Source: JAQBFJ01 sp032123435
Lineage (GTDB): Bacteria; Verrucomicrobiota; Kiritimatiellia; UBA8416; JAQBFJ01
Reading direction: 5' to 3'
Length of the DNA stretch: 29,442 bases
Assembly: GCA_032123435.1 (NCBI GenBank)
Contig: JAQBFJ010000143.1
Location: 1-29,442, forward strand
Below, piece by piece: positions 7,690 through 16,178 of this stretch (within the stretch, counting starts at the first letter, position 1; each line of letters begins with the position of its first letter). The notes below the pieces were generated by a model. That model saw only the letters and a program-made list of their open reading frames with translations, was not told where the DNA came from and searched no databases. A program made the translations under genes and the position numbers.

Positions 7690-8877
7690 TCAGCAACCCG
7701 GCTTTGCAAGGCATTTATCAATAATGTTCAGGGCCTGGTCTATTTCTGCGTCACTGACATTTAATGGCGGCAGGAACCTTACCACATTACCGGCTGTCGC
7801 CAGGCACAACAGGCCGGCATTAATTATTTCTTCTGTCAACGGCTTGGCATCCTGATCCAGCACCATGCCAAGCATAAGCCCTATGCCGCGCACTGATTTA
7901 ACAATCCCGTACTTACCGGTAAATCCCGATAATCCCTTCTTGAATCTCTCTCCCGCGTCTATCGCCCTCTTAAGCAGACCCTCTTCCTCTATAACCTCAA
8001 GCGTGGCAAGAGCCGCCGCGCAGGCAAGTGGCGTGCCGCCAAACGTACTGGCATGTTTGCCCGGCTGGAAAACATCAGTCAGCTTCTTCCCGCTCACAAG
8101 AGCCCCGATCGGATACCCACTGCCTAAAGCTTTAGCCATTGAAAAAGCGTCCGGCTCAACGTCGTAACACTGAAACCCGAACCATTTTCCCGTCCGCCCC
8201 ATGCCGCACTGAACTTCATCACACAACATCAACAGCTCTTGCTCATCACATAACCGGCGAATACCGGTAATAAATTCTTTTTCAGCCGGAATAATGCCGC
8301 CCTCACCCTGTATTGCTTCAAGCAAGACAGCCACAGTCTTGTCATTAACAAGAGCCTTTACAGACTCAATATCGTTGTAATCAGCATGAACAAATCCTTC
8401 CGGCATGGGTTCAAATCCCTTTTGCACCTTACTCTGACCTGTTGCCGCAGCAGTGGCCAGAGTTCTGCCATGAAAAGAATTTTTCATGCATATAACTGCG
8501 TATCTGCCACTGTCATGCCCCCAGAGCCGCGCCAACTTAATAAGGGCCTCATTGGCTTCCGCGCCCGAATTACAGAAGAAACACTTACCGCCCAGAGATA
8601 TCTCCGACAGTTTCTCAGCAAGTTTAGCCTGGTTCTCAGTATAGTACAAATTGGATACATGCGTTAATTTACCAGCCTGCTCACATATGGCAGATACAAC
8701 TTTTGGATGTGAATATCCAACATTTAAAACGGAAATGCCTGCCATGAAATCAAGATATTCCTTACCATCAGCATCCCATACTCTGGTTCCCTGCCCCCGC
8801 ACAAGCGCCAGACTGGGACTATATGTCGACATAACATATTTTTTGAATAAATCCATTATTTCCAAACTCTTGCTCAT
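7690..8877 (-). CDS. argD: Acetylornithine aminotransferase ArgD
   Basis: This 395-residue class III PLP enzyme converts N-acetylglutamate semialdehyde to N-acetylornithine with glutamate as amino donor. The lysine forming the Schiff base is K249 (FSMAKALGSGYPIGA). D220 (LCDEVQCGMGRTG) contacts the PLP nitrogen, SGAEANEAL (104-112) holds the phosphate-side loop, and QGEGGI is at 190-195. It has full family length. The ATG is preceded by AGAGGAA at good spacing. It lies 21 bases after argB and 37 before argG, so translation of the three is probably linked. Succinyldiaminopimelate aminotransferase activity is a known side function of ArgD in some bacteria and cannot be excluded here. Confidence 0.95.
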   Translation of the reverse strand: MSKSLEIMDLFKKYVMSTYSPSLALVRGQGTRVWDADGKEYLDFMAGISVLNVGYSHPKVVSAICEQAGKLTHVSNLYYTENQAKLAEKLSEISLGGKCFFCNSGAEANEALIKLARLWGHDSGRYAVICMKNSFHGRTLATAAATGQSKVQKGFEPMPEGFVHADYNDIESVKALVNDKTVAVLLEAIQGEGGIIPAEKEFITGIRRLCDEQELLMLCDEVQCGMGRTGKWFGFQCYDVEPDAFSMAKALGSGYPIGALVSGKKLTDVFQPGKHASTFGGTPLACAAALATLEVIEEEGLLKRAIDAGERFKKGLSGFTGKYGIVKSVRGIGLMLGMVLDQDAKPLTEEIINAGLLCLATAGNVVRFLPPLNVSDAEIDQALNIIDKCLAKPGC

Positions 8878-8898
8878 AAAAGATATTCCTCTATTATT

Positions 8899-9771
8899 CT
8901 ATTCCACGATTTGTGTTCCAACCCCTTTATCAGTAAATATCTCCAGCAAAAGCGAATGCGGCATTCGGCCATCCACCATGTGCACCTTGCGAACGCCTGC
9001 CTTTATAGCAGCCACACCAGCTTCAACCTTTGGCAGCATGCCTCCGTCAATAATCCCCTTTTTGACCAGACCTTCAACTTGTTTTACTTTTAAAGTAGAC
9101 ATGATCGATTCAGGATCATCTTTGTCCCTGAGTAGACCGGGAACATCCGAAAGAAACACAAGCTTTCTCGCCTTCAACGCCTGGGCCACAGCGGCCGCAG
9201 CGGTATCAGCGTTTATATTATGAATCTTCCGATCCGGCCCAAGCCCTAACGGCGTAATTACCGGAACGACTGTCTTATCAAGCATTGCCAGAATAGGCTT
9301 GATATTTACCTTTTCCGGCTCACCCACAAAACCCCAGTCAAGCGTTTCACCGGTAGTCTTATCCTTTATTTTTTTCTTTATTACGGTAAAGAGCGTCTCC
9401 CCATCAAGACATGCCGCTTTCGCCCCGGCCTCTTTCAACGTGTTCACAATACTGCTGTTAATCTCCGATTTGAGAACTTCTTCCACAACCTTGATTGATT
9501 TTTCGCACGTTACCCTTAACCCCTTGACAAAACTGGACTTAATTCCCTTCCTATCCATCTGACGCGAGATAGCTTTGCCTCCGCCATGCACAACCACCAC
9601 GCGCATTCCCACGCATTCCATAAAAGCAATATCCGTTAAAACTTCAGAAGCCCTGTCCGCGCTTTCCATCGCACTGCCTCCGAATTTAACAACAACAATA
9701 CTGCCTCTGAATCTTTGAATATACGGCAATGCCTCTATGAGAACATCCGCTTTTTTAATTATCTCATGCAT
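8899..9771 (-). CDS. argB: Acetylglutamate kinase ArgB
   Basis: It phosphorylates N-acetylglutamate in the second step of arginine synthesis. Amino-acid-kinase motifs are present: KFGGSAM (from residue 29), VVHGGGKAIS, and INADTAAAAVAQAL near the nucleotide site. I chose the internal ATG at 9771 (290 residues), which has GGGGAG seven bases upstream; the 19 extra residues of the longer reading frame look non-coding. The protein then begins with a helix ending in ALPYIQRFRGSIVVVKFGG. That N-terminal helix is the feature of arginine-inhibited hexameric kinases, so feedback inhibition by arginine is likely (family knowledge plus inference). It ends 21 bases before argD. A repeat-bearing gap of about 220 bases separates it from argJ. 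Confidence 0.95.
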   Translation of the reverse strand: MHEIIKKADVLIEALPYIQRFRGSIVVVKFGGSAMESADRASEVLTDIAFMECVGMRVVVVHGGGKAISRQMDRKGIKSSFVKGLRVTCEKSIKVVEEVLKSEINSSIVNTLKEAGAKAACLDGETLFTVIKKKIKDKTTGETLDWGFVGEPEKVNIKPILAMLDKTVVPVITPLGLGPDRKIHNINADTAAAAVAQALKARKLVFLSDVPGLLRDKDDPESIMSTLKVKQVEGLVKKGIIDGGMLPKVEAGVAAIKAGVRKVHMVDGRMPHSLLLEIFTDKGVGTQIVE

Positions 9772-9778
9772 TCCTCGT

Positions 9779-9784
9779 CTCCCC
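9779..9784 (-). promoter_or_regulatory. Ribosome binding site deciding argB start
   Basis: GGGGAG seven bases upstream of the ATG at 9771 on the - strand. It supports the start that leaves the standard arginine-sensitive N-terminal helix. Confidence 0.65.
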
Positions 9785-9828
9785 GCCCGTTCAGAGCATC
9801 CATTCATCCATCCAAAGGAACCATCCAT

Positions 9829-9992
9829 TTAGATGGCAGTACCGGATAATGTATTTTCATTCTGTAAATCCGACCTGCCACAGAGGGACAATTGTCTTTT
9901 CTTCTTCCTTGGATATTCCTTGCCGTGCCAAGACGTAGCCAAAGGCGAAGCCTGGTTGGATATTCAATCCCCTTCCGCGAAAAACACAACCA
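9829..9992. repeat. Repeat-bearing gap between argJ and argB
   Basis: Non-coding. TTGGATATTC occurs twice (9909-9918 and 9956-9965), flanking CTTG plus a 33-base block at 9923-9955 that contains CGTAGCCAAAGGCGAAGCC. A related stretch without the block is at about 21435-21475 (GACATTCCTTGTTGGATATT). The arrangement therefore looks like a small repeat inserted into a 'ttggatatt' repeat. Nothing resembling a gene or terminator is seen. Confidence 0.6.
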
Positions 9993-11207
9993 TCAAGTCA
10001 TATACTCGGAATTAATCCTTACATATTCCTCACTGCAATCACACGTATAAAGCACATCCGACGCTTTGCCCAGATTAAGATCTATATTCAGCGAAAACCT
10101 TTTCTGCGCCAATATTTTTTCAAGATCAGCCAGCTTGAATCCAGGCGCCATCTGCCCGTTCCTGACAGCCGCAGTATCATCATAGCTTATATCTACCAGC
10201 TCCTCTTTTACTTCAGCACCCGAATACCCCAGCGCGTCAATTACTCGCCCCCAATTCGGGTCACAGCCATACCATGATGTTTTTACCAGCAGTGATCTGC
10301 CAACATGCCGCACGGCCTTGTATGCGTCCTCGTCCGACACTGCCCCGCGCACATTTACTGTCACTACTTTTGTGACACCCTCTCCATCTTCCACTATTTT
10401 CAACGCCAAATCCTTTGTCACAACATTTACGGCCTCACAGAAATTATGCCAATCCGGATGTTCCCTATTCAGTTTATCGTTGCCGGCCATTCCATTCGCC
10501 AGAAAAAGAACGGTGTCGTTACAACTTTGATCGCCATCTACTGATATCTTATTAAAGCTTTGTTCCACAGATTCCTTAAGACAGCTTTGAAGAGCATCCA
10601 CGTCAACAGCGGCATCGGTAGTTATATATGCAAGCATCGTTGCCATATCCGGCTCTATCATGCCCGAGCCCTTCGCCATTGCGCCGATACGAACTTCCAC
10701 TCCGCCAATATCAAGACTCATTGAAACCTGCTTTGCAACTTTATCAGTGGTCATAATGGCTTTCGCAGCATCAGCGCCGCCATCAGACGATAAAGCCTCG
10801 ACCGCCAATCCTATGCCTTTCTCTATTTTGTCCATCGGCAACGGAAGCCCTATAGTGCCAGTGGAACTCACCAACACCGTCTTGCCGTCTATACCCAGAA
10901 TATCACCAACAACGGTACACATCCGCTCCGCATCCACAATGCCGCGCGGGCCTACGCAGGCATTGGCTTTTCCGCTGTTAATGATCACAGCGCGCGCCGA
11001 TACCTTGCCCTTCAGCCTGTCTTTGCAAACTTTTACAGGTGCACCTTGAATCCTGTTCTTCGTGAAAACACCAGCTGTCGAAGCAGGAACATCAGATACA
11101 ATAAGAGCCATGTCCAGTTTGTTGTTTTTTATTCCGGCATTGATACCTGACGCCTTGAAACCTTTTGGCGCAGTAATTCCGCCTTTTATGATTTTGAATT
11201 TTGTCAT
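9993..11207 (-). CDS. argJ: Glutamate N-acetyltransferase / ornithine acetyltransferase ArgJ
   Basis: It transfers the acetyl group from N-acetylornithine back to glutamate (cyclic arginine pathway). Some family members also make N-acetylglutamate from acetyl-CoA. The self-cleavage site is visible: KGSGMIEPDMATMLAYITTDA, with cleavage expected between Ala189 and Thr190, the Thr becoming the nucleophile of the beta chain. The STGTIG oxyanion segment is near 115-120. From the ATG at 11207 the protein has 404 residues, normal for ArgJ. That ATG has GAGGTG just upstream, whereas the earlier ATG at 11222 has no ribosome site. It is the first arg gene of the cluster, 69 bases after the helicase gene. 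No argC neighbour is present, although argC usually lies beside argJ. Confidence 0.95.
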   Translation of the reverse strand: MTKFKIIKGGITAPKGFKASGINAGIKNNKLDMALIVSDVPASTAGVFTKNRIQGAPVKVCKDRLKGKVSARAVIINSGKANACVGPRGIVDAERMCTVVGDILGIDGKTVLVSSTGTIGLPLPMDKIEKGIGLAVEALSSDGGADAAKAIMTTDKVAKQVSMSLDIGGVEVRIGAMAKGSGMIEPDMATMLAYITTDAAVDVDALQSCLKESVEQSFNKISVDGDQSCNDTVLFLANGMAGNDKLNREHPDWHNFCEAVNVVTKDLALKIVEDGEGVTKVVTVNVRGAVSDEDAYKAVRHVGRSLLVKTSWYGCDPNWGRVIDALGYSGAEVKEELVDISYDDTAAVRNGQMAPGFKLADLEKILAQKRFSLNIDLNLGKASDVLYTCDCSEEYVRINSEYMT

Positions 11208-11210
11208 ATT

Positions 11211-11216
11211 CACCTC
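11211..11216 (-). promoter_or_regulatory. Ribosome binding site deciding argJ start
   Basis: GAGGTG on the - strand, three to five bases upstream of the ATG at 11207. The upstream in-frame ATG (11222) overlaps this region and has no such site. Confidence 0.5.
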
Positions 11217-11276
11217 ACACATAAGATGCGTAATAATTGAATATTAACAGAGGAAAGTCGAATAGAAATATTACGC

Positions 11277-12545
11277 TTATTTCGCGCCGCGCGCGCGTAA
11301 TGTCACCGGCTCCATAAGATCATCTTCAGGCTGTTTACACGAAAAGGCCGCTCCTATATACTTTTCGATCTCTGGAATAATAAAAGATTCCTGCTCACAA
11401 GCGAAAGATATTGCCGTTCCAGTATCACCAGCCCGGCCTGTACGGCCGATCCTGTGCACATATGACTCCGGCTCATAAGGGAAATCATAGTTGACCACAT
11501 GATCAATTTCATTAACATGTAATCCGCGGGCAGCAACATCCGTTGCCACCATTATCTTTAAATCACCGGTCTTGAATGACTCCAGAATCTTGAGCCTTGT
11601 CTTCTGATGAACCGCGCCGCTGAGCAAAGCGCACGCAATGCCGTATTTCTGCAATTGAACACTAAGCCGTTCCGCCCCATCCCGGCGATTACAGAAAATC
11701 AGAGTGCGCCCCATCTTCCTTTTCGTAATAAGATTAAATAACACTCGAAACTTATCCTTGCTGGTCACCGCGTAAACAAGCTGGCTGACAGTGTCAACCG
11801 TCACCTGCTCAGGTTCTATGTCCACAACAACAGGATCAGGCATCCATTGAGATGACAAGGATCTGACCTCCTCTGTAAGCGTCGCGCTGAAAAGCATCGT
11901 CTGCCTTTCCTCCTTCGGCGGAGTACCACTGATAATCCTGCGCACATCCGGTATGAATCCCATGTCCAACATTCTGTCCGCCTCATCAATAACAAACACT
12001 TCCACCTTCCGTAGATCAATAATTTTTCTGTCTTTAAAATCAAGCAGACGGCCCGGTGTTGCCACCATGAGATCTACCGGTTTCTTGGCAAGAATAGCCT
12101 GCTGTTTTGAAAAATCCATGCCGCCATAAATTGCCACCGTCCGAAGACCGCAATACTTCCCCAGATCCATCGCGTCTTTTTCTATTTGTATGACAAGCTC
12201 TCGTGTCGGCGCAATTACCAGCGCACGCGGCACACCCAGGCCCCTCTTGCCCTGGTCTTCATGCGAAAGAAAACGACCAAGAATCGAAATAATAAATGCC
12301 GCCGTCTTGCCTGTGCCCGTTTGAGCGCGAGCCGCCACGTTCCTCCCGTTCTTGGCATGCGGCAACACCTCCGCCTGAACCGACGTGCAATATTTGAAAC
12401 CAAGATCAACAACGGCCCGCATGATCTCATCAGGTAAACCCATGTCGCTAAACCGCTTTTTCTTTCCCGCATCTCGCCGGTCAGACAATTTCCTGTCCAG
12501 CCTGCTTTTCATCGATCCTATTTTTGCAATCAATCTTCTTACCAT
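11277..12545 (-). CDS. DEAD-box ATP-dependent RNA helicase (RhlB-like)
   Basis: An ATP-driven RNA unwinding protein. All core motifs are present (numbered from a GTG at 12554): Q motif with F35/Q60, AQTGTGKT (77-84), PTREL (116-120), DEAD (190-193), SAT (223-225), DVAARGLH and HRIGRTGRAG (near 369). The C-terminal end resembles RhlB: an IEKYIG segment and a short tail with LMEPVTLRARG, without the long basic or glycine-rich extensions of RhlE, DeaD or SrmB. The start is uncertain. GTG 12554, ATG 12545 and ATG 12512 (with AGGA close by) are all possible, and the early residues are a basic tail before the Q motif. It follows rpsI by about 120 bases. A role in mRNA decay or ribosome assembly is inference. 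Confidence 0.9.
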   Translation of the reverse strand: MVRRLIAKIGSMKSRLDRKLSDRRDAGKKKRFSDMGLPDEIMRAVVDLGFKYCTSVQAEVLPHAKNGRNVAARAQTGTGKTAAFIISILGRFLSHEDQGKRGLGVPRALVIAPTRELVIQIEKDAMDLGKYCGLRTVAIYGGMDFSKQQAILAKKPVDLMVATPGRLLDFKDRKIIDLRKVEVFVIDEADRMLDMGFIPDVRRIISGTPPKEERQTMLFSATLTEEVRSLSSQWMPDPVVVDIEPEQVTVDTVSQLVYAVTSKDKFRVLFNLITKRKMGRTLIFCNRRDGAERLSVQLQKYGIACALLSGAVHQKTRLKILESFKTGDLKIMVATDVAARGLHVNEIDHVVNYDFPYEPESYVHRIGRTGRAGDTGTAISFACEQESFIIPEIEKYIGAAFSCKQPEDDLMEPVTLRARGAK

Positions 12546-12583
12546 AATTACCACGTTTGATATGCGTAAATTTCCGGCATTAC

Positions 12584-12608
12584 GGACCGAAAAAGACCTC
12601 TTTCGGCC
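12584..12608 (-). terminator. Hairpin between rpsI and the helicase gene
   Basis: GGCCGAAA pairs with TTTCGGtCC across a short T-rich loop on the - strand (eight pairs, one bulged T). It follows the ribosomal-protein pair, but no run of T follows the stem. It is therefore at best a weak or factor-dependent terminator or a processing hairpin. Confidence 0.3.
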
Positions 12609-12665
12609 AAAAAATGAACGATTGGAACCTGTACTGCGGGAATATAACTCTATGCTGCAATCGCA

Positions 12666-13064
12666 TTAACGTTTCGAGAATTGGAATCTTTTACGCGCAG
12701 ACGGTCTTCCTGGCTTCTTCCGTTCCTTCATTCGAGCGTCACGCGTAAGACAACCGCTGTTCTTTAGAACTTCACGGAGCGATGGGTCCGCCGTTGCTAA
12801 AGCACGCGCAATGGCATGCCGCATGGCACCAGCCTGTCCAGTCGTTCCGCCACCAGATACTTTCGCAGTGATATCATGCTTGCCGAAAGTATTCGTCAAC
12901 TTCAAAGGCTGTTCAATATAACTCCTCAATGCTTCAATTTTGAAGTAATCTTCCAGCGTCCTGCCGTTCACTTTATACTTACCGTTACCAGGAACAAGCC
13001 TTACCCGTGCTACTGATGTCTTTCTCCGTCCTGTCGCGTTATGTTCAACAACTGCTTCTGTCAC
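12666..13064 (-). CDS. rpsI: 30S ribosomal protein S9
   Basis: This 132-residue small-subunit protein reaches the P-site tRNA with its C-terminal tail. Typical sequence: GRRKTSVARVRLVPGNG, GGGTTGQAGAMRHAIARAL, LTRDARMKERKKPGRPSARKRFQFSKR. The tail ends in the conserved SKR. The start codon is GTG with AGGAG seven bases upstream. It follows rplM by 15 bases, the usual rplM-rpsI pair. Confidence 0.98.
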   Translation of the reverse strand: MTEAVVEHNATGRRKTSVARVRLVPGNGKYKVNGRTLEDYFKIEALRSYIEQPLKLTNTFGKHDITAKVSGGGTTGQAGAMRHAIARALATADPSLREVLKNSGCLTRDARMKERKKPGRPSARKRFQFSKR

Positions 13065-13079
13065 CCTTAAACTCCTGAT

Positions 13080-13511
13080 TTATGCCAATTCCAGTTTCTT
13101 CGGCCTTTGTGCCGCATGAGGATGATCCGTCCCGGCGTAAACTTTCAGCCTCGTGATCATCTTTCTGCTGAGCTTGTTATTCGGAAGCATTCCTTTCACA
13201 GCCATGCTGATCAGCCGATCCGGGCACTTGGCCCTGATGGTTGACGCATTGGTTCCCTTTAGCCCACCTCGAAAGCCACTGTAACGCCAATAGATTTTCT
13301 GCTGCTCCTTGGCCCCTGTCAATTTTATCTTTTCTGCATTAACCACAACAACAAAACAACCAGTATCTACCTGCGGACTGAAAGTAGGTTTATCTTTTCC
13401 ACGCAGTATGTTCGCTATCTGGACAGCAAACCGCCCAAGAACTTTGTTCTCCGCGTCCACAATAACCCAGTCGCGAGACTCACATGGATCTTTTGGTAAA
13501 AATGACTTCAT
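13080..13511 (-). CDS. rplM: 50S ribosomal protein L13
   Basis: This 143-residue large-subunit assembly protein has the usual VIVDAENKVLGRFAVQIANILRGKDKP, DTGCFVVVVNAEKIKLTG, KIYWRYSGFRGG and AVKGMLPNNKLSRKM segments. The ATG is preceded by GAGGGGAT at good spacing. Only 68 bases separate it from the end of gspD, with no terminator seen. The ribosomal pair may therefore be partly read through from the secretion operon, or have a promoter inside the gspD end (inference). Confidence 0.98.
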   Translation of the reverse strand: MKSFLPKDPCESRDWVIVDAENKVLGRFAVQIANILRGKDKPTFSPQVDTGCFVVVVNAEKIKLTGAKEQQKIYWRYSGFRGGLKGTNASTIRAKCPDRLISMAVKGMLPNNKLSRKMITRLKVYAGTDHPHAAQRPKKLELA

Positions 13512-13579
13512 TCAATATCCCCTCTACAACACAAACGGCGCACGATAACCAATCGAAATAACACTGTCAACTATATCTT

Positions 13580-16174
13580 TTATTTAACCTCTTCCATTTC
13601 CTTGACTTTAGCGTCTATGTGCTTGTCAACATTTTCAATCAATTTGTCCCATTTGCCAGCCTCATCACCAATAAACTCCATGAGTTCCGGATCAAGATCC
13701 AATTCCGACACACCTGTCTCAGCCTGAATCACAGGCTCTTCGTCAATAATTTCAACAACATCCTCTTCTGTCGGTTCATGATCAACTTCAACTCGAACAG
13801 GCTCTTTCTCTTCTTCAATAAGAGGCGCAGATTCCATCTGCTCCGCCTCATCATCAGGAAGAACTTCTTCAGATCTTGCCTTGTCATTAATCGCCGCTTC
13901 CAGAGCCACCTTCCCCATAATCGTGTTGTAATGCTTCGTCGTATCAGCCAGATCACTGTCCGACCAGCCTTTCTCCCACAAACCCTTGGTATCTATCACC
14001 GCCTTGCGTCTGGCAGCCTCCATCGCAATGGCTTCAGGGGTATCCAGAACATAAGGAGTAATAAAAACAATTAGTTCACTGCGCAGTTTCTCGCTCTTTT
14101 TGTATCCGAACAGCCAGCCAAGAATCGGTATCCTCGACAAAAACGGAATGCCACGCCTCGCACTGCCCTGCTGCTGCTTCACCAGGCCGCCCAGCACAAT
14201 CGTCTCACGATCCTGCACGGAAATAGAAGCCTTCAATTCACGCGCCAACACGGTCGGCCATGTGTTATCGCCAATGGTCTGACCTTCCGTAAGCTGTTCA
14301 ACCTGCTGAGAAATATCCATGACTACAAGTTTCTTCTTGTTTATATGAGGCGTTACAGTCAGATGTATGCCAACCTTCCTGCGTTCAACGTCATCCTCGT
14401 AACGGCCGTCACTGGTCGATGAACCAACCCACCGCTTCCCTTTGTAAAAATACCGCTCTTCCGAAGAATCAATCGTCGCTTCCGTGTTATCGTGCGTTAC
14501 TATGACCGGAGATGATATGATACGCGTACGATTGTCGCCAGACGCCATATGAAGCACCGCGTCAAGATTCAACCCGAAATGCGTGAAGTAGTATGTCAAT
14601 CCAGAACCTATTCCTGACAGACTGGACACGCTCTGTAATGCCGTCGCGTCCAAGGGCGCCATGTCACCGGCCCCGCCGCCGCCTGCGTACGAAAACCGCG
14701 GTTTACGCGTACCATCATCTTTCTCATTGTAGGCAATCATCGAACGCTGTATCCAGTCAATGCCTGTTTGAATTGAGCCCCCAAGCTGAATTTCAAGTAT
14801 AACCGCTTCAATAAGGACCTGAGACAACACCATGTCCATATCCTTAATAATCTCTTCCAGCATTGCCATGTCCGCCTTGCTCGCCATTATGATCAGTGCA
14901 TTGGTCCGCTTGTTGGCAAGAATTTTTATGTTTTCGGAAGAAAGCTCGCCGGCCTTCGACTGCTTTTCAGGAACAGTACCAATCGTTTTTTCACGACTGC
15001 TGATATACTCGTTCAGATCAACACTCTTGCCTTCTTCCACCCCGCGGGTCGCGGCAATTGATTTCGCCTGATCCTTGTTGTCCTTCTTACCAATAAGATT
15101 ATTCAGCATAGTGGCAACATTTTCAACATCAGCATATTCGAGCCTGACAACCTTAACAACAACATCAGGCGATGTTTCAACATCAAGAACCTGGACTATC
15201 TTTTCAAAAAATTTCATGTTTTCCGGACGCGTAATTATAATCATGATATTCGTGCGGTCATCAGCCACAATATGAACATTGCCGCGTATCACACCGCGTT
15301 CCGCTTCCGCAATAAGATCGAGTTCGGAAACACTGGCTGCAGCTTCCTGCTGCTGCCTGCGCGCCCTGATAACACCCGGTATGGAAGCCCTTTCAACACC
15401 AGGCGGACCTGACGTTCTCTGACGCGGTGCTGTTGATTTCTTGGCTTCCTCCTGCGAATTCTTGATTATCTCTTCAAGCTTCTTCTTTATATCCTCAGCC
15501 TTCGCATAGCGAATAACAATTATATTGGGCACCTCACGAGCCGCCGCCGCGGGCCTATCTATTATCTCAAGAATATCCATGATCCGCTTGATACTTGCCT
15601 CTGTATCCGTGACAAGCATGCTGTTAATACCTTCAAAGTAATGTATTTTGCCGAATTCAGTATGGCGAAGCGGCCCAACAGCTTTCTCGGCATCCGCCAA
15701 CTCCATATGCTTAAGCGTTATAAGCTGACTCACCAGCCGGCCTTTTTCCTCCAGCGACTCTTCAGTGTTTTCATCACGAATCTGCATTGGTTCTTGCATG
15801 GCCGCGATGCTCGGTACAACTTTAAGAAACTTATCACCCACCGGCATAATCGAAACGCCGTTCATCCCCAGTATATGCTCAATGGCATCAAGATACTCTT
15901 CAATCTTCAGCTCACCTTGACTCCTTAATGTAATCTTTGCCGTCGGCAGTTTAGGAGAACGCAGAAGGACACGTCCTGTTTTCTCACTGTAATCCTCCAG
16001 AACCATGTCCAATGGAACATCCTTGAAACTAAGCCTGATCGAGCCAGACCGTGGCGCAGGCTGCGCCAATAAAATTCCAGCATACAACCCTACAAGTAAG
16101 CCCATCATAAGTGAACCAGCAAACCTTGCCCTGCTGTTTTTCTTCTTTTCTTGCCTTTTCCTGCATTTCATCAT
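13580..16174 (-). CDS. gspD: Type II secretion secretin GspD
   Basis: This 864-residue protein forms the outer-membrane ring through which folded proteins leave. Its N-terminus is very basic, followed by a hydrophobic signal (about 20-38) and cleavage near LLA-QPA. There is no lipobox cysteine. Then come N0 (about 45-115), N1 (about 145-210), and N2 with a charged, Pro/Arg/Gln-rich insert (about 245-290). N3 follows (to about 450), then the secretin core (about 460-710) with GGLVKQQQGSARRGIPFLSRIPILGWLFG. After the last beta strand (ELIVFITPYV) there is an unusual tail of about 155 residues, very rich in Glu and Asp. The ATG has GAAGGA upstream. It starts four bases after gspM and is the last gsp gene, before rplM. 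Confidence 0.96.
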   Translation of the reverse strand: MMKCRKRQEKKKNSRARFAGSLMMGLLVGLYAGILLAQPAPRSGSIRLSFKDVPLDMVLEDYSEKTGRVLLRSPKLPTAKITLRSQGELKIEEYLDAIEHILGMNGVSIMPVGDKFLKVVPSIAAMQEPMQIRDENTEESLEEKGRLVSQLITLKHMELADAEKAVGPLRHTEFGKIHYFEGINSMLVTDTEASIKRIMDILEIIDRPAAAAREVPNIIVIRYAKAEDIKKKLEEIIKNSQEEAKKSTAPRQRTSGPPGVERASIPGVIRARRQQQEAAASVSELDLIAEAERGVIRGNVHIVADDRTNIMIIITRPENMKFFEKIVQVLDVETSPDVVVKVVRLEYADVENVATMLNNLIGKKDNKDQAKSIAATRGVEEGKSVDLNEYISSREKTIGTVPEKQSKAGELSSENIKILANKRTNALIIMASKADMAMLEEIIKDMDMVLSQVLIEAVILEIQLGGSIQTGIDWIQRSMIAYNEKDDGTRKPRFSYAGGGGAGDMAPLDATALQSVSSLSGIGSGLTYYFTHFGLNLDAVLHMASGDNRTRIISSPVIVTHDNTEATIDSSEERYFYKGKRWVGSSTSDGRYEDDVERRKVGIHLTVTPHINKKKLVVMDISQQVEQLTEGQTIGDNTWPTVLARELKASISVQDRETIVLGGLVKQQQGSARRGIPFLSRIPILGWLFGYKKSEKLRSELIVFITPYVLDTPEAIAMEAARRKAVIDTKGLWEKGWSDSDLADTTKHYNTIMGKVALEAAINDKARSEEVLPDDEAEQMESAPLIEEEKEPVRVEVDHEPTEEDVVEIIDEEPVIQAETGVSELDLDPELMEFIGDEAGKWDKLIENVDKHIDAKVKEMEEVK

Positions 16175-16178
16175 GAAG

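Noticed and set aside
9772..9828. Nineteen-residue N-terminal extension of ArgB
   Set aside because: No ribosome site before the upstream ATG, a good one before the internal ATG, and the family N-terminal helix starts at the internal ATG.
12385..12748. Open frames on the + strand opposite the helicase and rpsI genes
   Set aside because: They are antisense to well-supported genes, have no ribosome sites and match no family.
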